64,000 nucleotides of DNA, from NCBI GenBank assembly GCA_001414485.1, contig LLEY01000220.1, positions 1 to 64,000 on the forward strand, in the 5' to 3' direction. The DNA is from Calycina herbarum (lineage: Eukaryota; Ascomycota; Leotiomycetes; Helotiales; Pezizellaceae). A program made the position numbers and the translations under genes. Shown here piece after piece: positions 58,438 to 64,000 of this stretch; within the stretch, counting starts at the first letter, position 1, and each line of letters opens with the position of its first letter. The notes beneath the pieces were generated by a model. It was not told the DNA's origin. It made no database searches and worked only from the letters and a program-made list of their open reading frames with translations.

Positions 58438-61400
58438 GTAGACTTAGGTTTCGACGGTGGAACTCCTAAAGTTCCTCCGAGTACTAGCTAATGTTCTTTC
58501 TAGGTTCCTAAGTGTTTTCTAAATGTAGGTAATCTAACTATTTTATTAAATACTTAACCTGTCCTCTAATAAGTCTATAGTTAAGAATCCTCTTAACTTT
58601 ATACTTAGCGTTTAGGTTTACTGGTTGAATTTCTATAAGTGGGGCTGGTGGTGCTCCTGGTAGTGCTGGTTCGAGTAGGGATATATGGAATACTAGGTAG
58701 ATGTTTATTATTCTTAGTAGTACTAATTTATAATTTAAAGATCTCTTAATATGTTTAATTTTAAACGGTCTAAGTTTTTTATAATCTAGTTTATTACTTA
58801 GTCTTTTTGTGTTGATGTTCTTTCGTACTAAGTAGACTTTATCCCCCTCTTTTAGCGTTGGCTCTTAACTACGTTGTTTATTATAGTAGTGTATATTTCT
58901 TTCTGCTATAAATTGTAGGTCTTCTATAAGTTCCTTGTATAGACTCTTGATTTTCGAGACTTGAACACGAGCAAGTTGGTTATTAATAGTCGTAGATAAT
59001 AGTTCTTAATATACTGATAATTTATACCTAAAATTGGTGTAAAATAGTATAATAAGTGTTATTTCTGTTACTGAACTGTTATAGGCAAACTGTGCTAAGG
59101 GTAGCAGTTCTACCTAGTTATCTTACTAGTAGTTTATATAATAATAAAGGTATGTTTTAACTACTTAATTCATTTGTTCGTTTCCTCTATTTGTTTAAGA
59201 GTGGAAAGCTATAGAGAGCTTTCTTTTTATACCTAATCGTTCTATAAGAGCGATCTAAAATTTTAAGGTGAAGAGCTTATCTCTATCTAAGAGTATTTCT
59301 TTAGGTAGTCTATATCTTAAGACTACTTCTTTAAGGAATGCGAATACTAGTTCCTTAGCTATACTTAACTCTATATATATTATAAGAATTATATACTTTA
59401 TAAGTTGTTCTATAATAACTAGGATTATATTATATTCAACTCTTATTATTAGGTCTTTAGATTTTAGTAGTTTAATAATAAAATCTATAGATATTGATTT
59501 CTAAGGTATCTATAGTATTAGAGTAGTGTTTATCTATTTATAAGGAGTATAGTGGGAAGCCTTATTCCTAGTATAGGTATTATATTCTGCTATTACTTCC
59601 TTAACTATTACAGATAACTGATTAACATAGTAGTATTGTCTTATTCTTTAGAGGGTTCTACGAATTCCTTAATGTCTATAAGTAGGTATAGTATAGTATT
59701 CCTATATAAATTCCTTAGCGTATAAGCTAGGAACCTATAATTTCCCTTTTACGTACTAGTTGTAACCTTTGTATATTTTCTAAATTTTATCTATCTAGAT
59801 GTCGTTCGTTGCTACTATCTCGTATATAGTAGGTACTAAGTCTCTATTCTTAAGAGTTTTTAAGATCGTAATCTTCTTATACTCCTTATTTCCCTCGTAT
59901 CTGGGTTTCTAGCTAAGAGTATTAGCTTAAGTATTTAACGTTCCTTTTACATGTCGAATAATAATGTCAAATCCTCCTAATATCTCTAACTATCTAGCTA
60001 ATTGTCTTATTATAAGTTCCTTAGTTATTATAAACGTCCTAAGGTTCTCGTAGTCGGATAAAACTATAACTAGGTATTTTACTAGCTATAAATAAATTCT
60101 CTAGTATTCTAAAGCTAATACTATAGTAAGCAGTTCTTTATCGAAGATGCTATAGTTTTATTATACTAGGTTAAATGTTTTTAAATAATATATAATAGGT
60201 ATAAGTTTTCCCTTATTATTTAGTTATAGGTGAATCGCACCTACTACTATGTCTAAGGCGTCTATTTCAATCGTACTAGGTTTGTCTATATTAAAATCAT
60301 ATAGAATAGGTTTTTCTATAAACTTTACTTTAATTTTCTAAAAAGCATTCTTCGTCTGTTTATCCTATATAAACTTAGCAGCTTTCTTAACTAGTACTAA
60401 CATTGGTTTAGCAATTTTTATATAGTCTTATATAAATGGACAGCAAAAGTTTACGAATCTAAGGAAGGACTGTATATCTTTTATATTCTCTAGTAATTTC
60501 TAGTTTAAGATGTCTTAGATCTTTGCTAGATCTATTTCTATTTTTCTTAGGCTAAATACCTATCTTAGGAAAAGTGTCTAAGTTACTCTAAACTTGTATT
60601 TTAAGAGTTTTAACTAAGAGTTTACTTTTATAAGTTATTATAAAACTTCTTTAATATGTCCTTTATATTCTTCTTCTTTTTCTAAGAAGATTAGGATATT
60701 ATCTAGATAATAAATTACTATTACCCCTAGAAGATCTCCTAAAATGTTATTATTTTATCTCTAACATATAGCTAGTACGTTATAGAGTCTAAATAGTATA
60801 ACTATGTATTCGTAGAGGCCTGATAGTAAGGCAAATACTATCTTCTATTCGTCTCTGACTTTTATTTATATAAGTCTATAAGCGTTTTATTAATCTAATT
60901 TTATAAATCGTACTACCTTATCTAACTTATCTTATAAGTATTAGCTAGATAGTAGTAGATAAGCGTCCTTAATTATAGTATGATTTACTTCTTAATAATC
61001 AACATATACTCTCCTATCTAGGTTGTCTTTCTTCTTAATAATAAGTATATTTAAGGTAATTAGTAACTTAGATCTTCTAATATATCTCTTCTTAATATAT
61101 TCCTTTATATAACTTTCTATTCTCTATAGGCTTTTCTAGTTATATAACCAAAGCTTCTGCTTTAAGAGGTAATAACCCTCTTTTAATTTAATCTTATAAT
61201 CCTATAAGCGATGTTTTAATAAGGCTCGCAAGTCTTCTAGGTTTTTAAACAAAGCCTTAAATTTTCTATACTACATAGGTATTTCGTTATTAGCTTTCTT
61301 ACTAACCTATGGAGGACCCTAGGCAAGGTGTCCTAGTACTTTAGAAGAGGTAGCGCTAACCTCGTTCTAGCCTTGAAGTTATAAATACAAACCTACATAT

Positions 61401-64000
61401 TTATATTAACTAAAGGTTATTATTCTAGCCTTCTAGTCGATTTCTAGATTATGTTCTTAAATCTATAGTATACTAAGTATTACTTCCTTACTTCCTATTT
61501 TAACAATATCGAATTATATATCTAAACAATATTCTTCGATATTGATCTCTATTAGAATAGTTTACTAATTAATAATCCCGTTTTAGTATATAACATCCGT
61601 TCTATTAACTACTCCTAGTTAATATAGTCTTATTTCCTTAATTAGGACGTTTAGCTTCTCTTAAGCTGTTAGGGAAATAAAGTTGCCTATTACTCCCGAG
61701 TCTATTATAACTTATAACTTCTTCCCTTTTACTTCTATAGTTATTACTAACTGTTTTTCTCCTAAAGTAGCGTCTAATTTTACTTTAACATATCAGACTT
61801 CGAAAGATCGATTTTCTTAATTATACTTCTTTCTTTCTTCGTCCTTATATTATAGAAAGAACCTTACTCTTTCCTTATTAGTATATACTACCTTATATAT
61901 TAATCTATATTCTACGATTCCTATAGTTTTAGGAATTTCCCCTATAAATTGCTTTAGTATTTGTTTATAGTTATATTAGATCTATTTATAACTGGTTTCT
62001 AAAATAGCTTCTATAGACTATAGTTCTCCTATATATAGATAATCTAAAGTAGCCTCTATTATACTTATCTCTAGTTTTATATAGTAAACTTTAAATGTAT
62101 AATCCCTTAAATTCTTTTCTTTAATAGCTCTAATCTAGGACTAAGGAAAGAATACTACTCCTTCTTCATCTGATGATACTACTTCATATATCTAATAATA
62201 TTCTACTATTCTAGTAGGCTCTAGTAATATTCCTTTGAATCGCTTCTATAATAACTAGTCTAAAGTCGGACTTGGTTTATATTATATCTATTATACTATT
62301 GTTTCTTAAACTGTTTCTACGAACCATAGTTCTCCTGCTAATAGATAGTATAATTCCTCTGGTTCTGTCTTAGCCTACTTAGTTATATCGAGCTCCCTTT
62401 ACTTCTAGTATAATATACTAAATAATTATTATAAGTTGTATTTTCTAAATACTAACCTATTATTTCTAATTAATATAATAATAATATATTACTTAAATTC
62501 CTTTAGTATAACATCTTCGAGTAGTGTCCTAAGAAAAGGAGTTTTAATTCGTCTTTTAAATCCTATTAGAACTTACTATATCTATATACTAATTTTATCT
62601 AATATATTATATATTTTCTATATATCCCCTACTTTAAGGTAGCTAGGTTTTTTAATTAGTTAGCGTTTCTATTCTAGTTCCTTTTCTTTAATAGTTTTCT
62701 GTTTAGTAATTAGGCTAACTAGAGTTATTATTTTAGGGTTATTACTTATAACTATATACGTTGTTAAGATAGTTAGGTTAACCCCTTATATTATATAAGA
62801 ACTCTAGAAATCTAGTTTCTAATTATCGATATATGCCTATCGATTTCCTTATTTAAAAGTTCTAAGGAAAGCCTAAGTTTCTCTAACTTCTAGGTCTTCA
62901 TTCTTCATTTCTCCTTCTAAACTAGAAGATGAACCCGATGTCTCTAAAGAACTAGTCGATAGTAGTGATTTGTATTCTACTTAAAGAGGTTGCTTAGATT
63001 CTATTACTAATTATATATTATAATATTCCCTAAAGAGTAGATCCTTATTATTATTAGTATCTTATACTCTACTAATTCCTTCGTTATCTTTAATCTAGGT
63101 TCTATATCCTTATACTTTAAGCTCCTTATCTATAAGTTTAATATAATTAGTTAAAGCTACCTATTATTAAATAGTAGTATTGATTTATTTCTTTCCCTTA
63201 GAATCTTTCTTCTTACTATACTTATTTACTCTATAGCCTAGTTAGCTATAATTATAACATAAGTTCTACTTACGTTAATGATTTCGTTCTTCCTAGGAAA
63301 GTCCTCCTTTCTTTAGAAAGGTTTTCTTTTATATAGCGTTTACCTCTTTACTATACTTACTAGTATAAGAGTGCTTCTACTTTCCTAACCCTTTGCTCTT
63401 TTCCCCGTATCTAGGATTACTCTTCCTAAATTTATATAGACGGTTGTCTAGCTAGACAACTTCCTTAATTATACCTATAATAGTTAAGAACTATATATTC
63501 TACTTAGCTATTTCCTTATAAATATATACCTTTAATCCTCTATAAAAGAGTTCTATAAGAGTAATAATATCCTATCCTAACTTCGTTCTATAACGTTAAA
63601 ATTTATTAGTATAATCTATTACTAATCTAGTCTAGTATAATTCTAAAAGCTTATATATAGCTATTTAAATTATATTAAAGTCTCTAAAGACTTTTCTAAT
63701 AGTTACTTTAAATCCTCTCTAAGATTTAAACATAATCTTAGTTAATTCTATCTTTCTATTTTTATTCTTATTTTTAAAGAAGTCCTCTAAGTATAGCTAG
63801 GCTTATTCTAGTACTAATCCTCTAAGGTAGGAGATAGCAAAGATAGTTTATAAGTTATAATTACCTTCGAACTTATCAGAATTAAAGTTAAAGTAGATGT
63901 CTATTTAGAGAAGGAATAAGTCGAGTTCCTTTCGCTTCCTATAATACGTATCTAGTATCTTAACTTTAATAGACTTAAGTGCTTTAACCTTATAGGGCTC
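58421..64000 (-). pseudogene. gag-pol of chromovirus C (partial, mutated)
   Basis: Minus strand, pol stop at 58421-58423. Landmarks from left to right: chromodomain about 58505-58615 (RILNYRLIRGQVKYLIK, LENT), integrase tail with VFHISLLEP about 58670-58700, integrase to about 59950, RNase H, reverse transcriptase with IYYLDNILI about 60685-60710, protease about 61500-62600, zinc-knuckle region near 63230-63275 and gag beyond 63500. TAG codons stand where conserved Trp occurs (for example after LENT). The gag start is outside the window. Confidence 0.8.

Larger units (their letters stand above)
57364..64000 (-). mobile_element. Ty3/gypsy chromovirus C, least mutated, 5' end outside the window
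   Basis: 3' LTR 57364-57796 at the left, then polypurine tract, antisense ORF, and pol and gag leading right to the window edge. More CpA, TpG and CpG remain than in A, B and D, so it is younger or more weakly mutated, but pol and the accessory frame still contain stops. Confidence 0.9.

Noticed and set aside
62436..62642. Plus-strand hydrophobic frame of 68 codons
   Set aside because: Antisense to the gag/protease part of chromovirus C; its Ile/Leu/Tyr-rich composition follows from AT-rich mutated DNA.
37385..64000. Alternative genetic code, because TAG/TAA interrupt recognisable proteins everywhere
   Set aside because: Stops are confined to repeats and sit at Gln/Trp positions as RIP predicts, while island genes read normally with standard stops.

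Overview
The window looks like a filamentous ascomycete (Pezizomycotina) chromosome. The protein-coding genes have short introns of about 45-60 nt with GT...AG ends, and the families are typical of these fungi: a SAT4/rhodopsin-type membrane protein, a TmpB-like adenylation/flavoprotein fusion, 2EXR-domain proteins and an endopolygalacturonase. The repeats carry the mark of repeat-induced point mutation (RIP): TpA steps dominate, CpA and TpG are nearly gone, and reading frames of transposons are broken mostly where CAA/CAG/TGG codons would be expected. A Leotiomycetes-like host is my guess, without proof.

Layout. (1) 1-10950: AT-rich, RIP-mutated transposons. A minus-strand Ty3/gypsy chromovirus (element A) enters from the left edge and ends in its 5' LTR at 9117-9572. 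It is interrupted by a Fot1/pogo-type DNA transposon and by MITEs. Then comes an integrase relic of another Ty3/gypsy element. (2) 10969-37384: a normal-GC gene island with four good genes (SAT4-type protein, TmpB-like enzyme, enoyl-CoA hydratase, polygalacturonase), a 2EXR family with one truncated and one insertion-split copy, a probable MFS transporter relic, a gene-like frame with one internal stop, two TIR elements and long stretches where I recognise nothing. (3) 37385-64000: AT-rich RIP-mutated DNA. It holds the 3' end of a Tad1-like LINE; a plus-strand chromovirus D (38850-55467) carrying two pogo elements, the second of which contains a complete minus-strand chromovirus B (46272-53504); an unidentified relic split by a solo LTR; and a third minus-strand chromovirus C running off the right edge.

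The insertions can be dated relative to each other from exact joints. D received pogo-2a (40412-42271) and pogo-2b (45172-54268). B then landed in pogo-2b with a 5-bp target duplication. Removing B leaves a 1,859-bp pogo-2b, one base from the 1,860 bp of pogo-2a. Chromoviruses A, B, C and D all carry, between the polypurine tract/3' LTR and the end of pol, an extra open frame on the opposite strand, tail-to-tail with pol. It is about 183 codons in the best copy (57886-58437) and is the most unusual system-level feature here.

The island genes do not form an evident cluster. The polygalacturonase is a secreted plant cell-wall enzyme. The TmpB-like enzyme and SAT4 protein suggest signalling or development roles. 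The 2EXR copies show local duplication followed by decay. The enoyl-CoA hydratase is housekeeping fatty-acid metabolism. Genes close to RIP-mutated repeats, with several small insertions in and around them, fit a compartmented genome.
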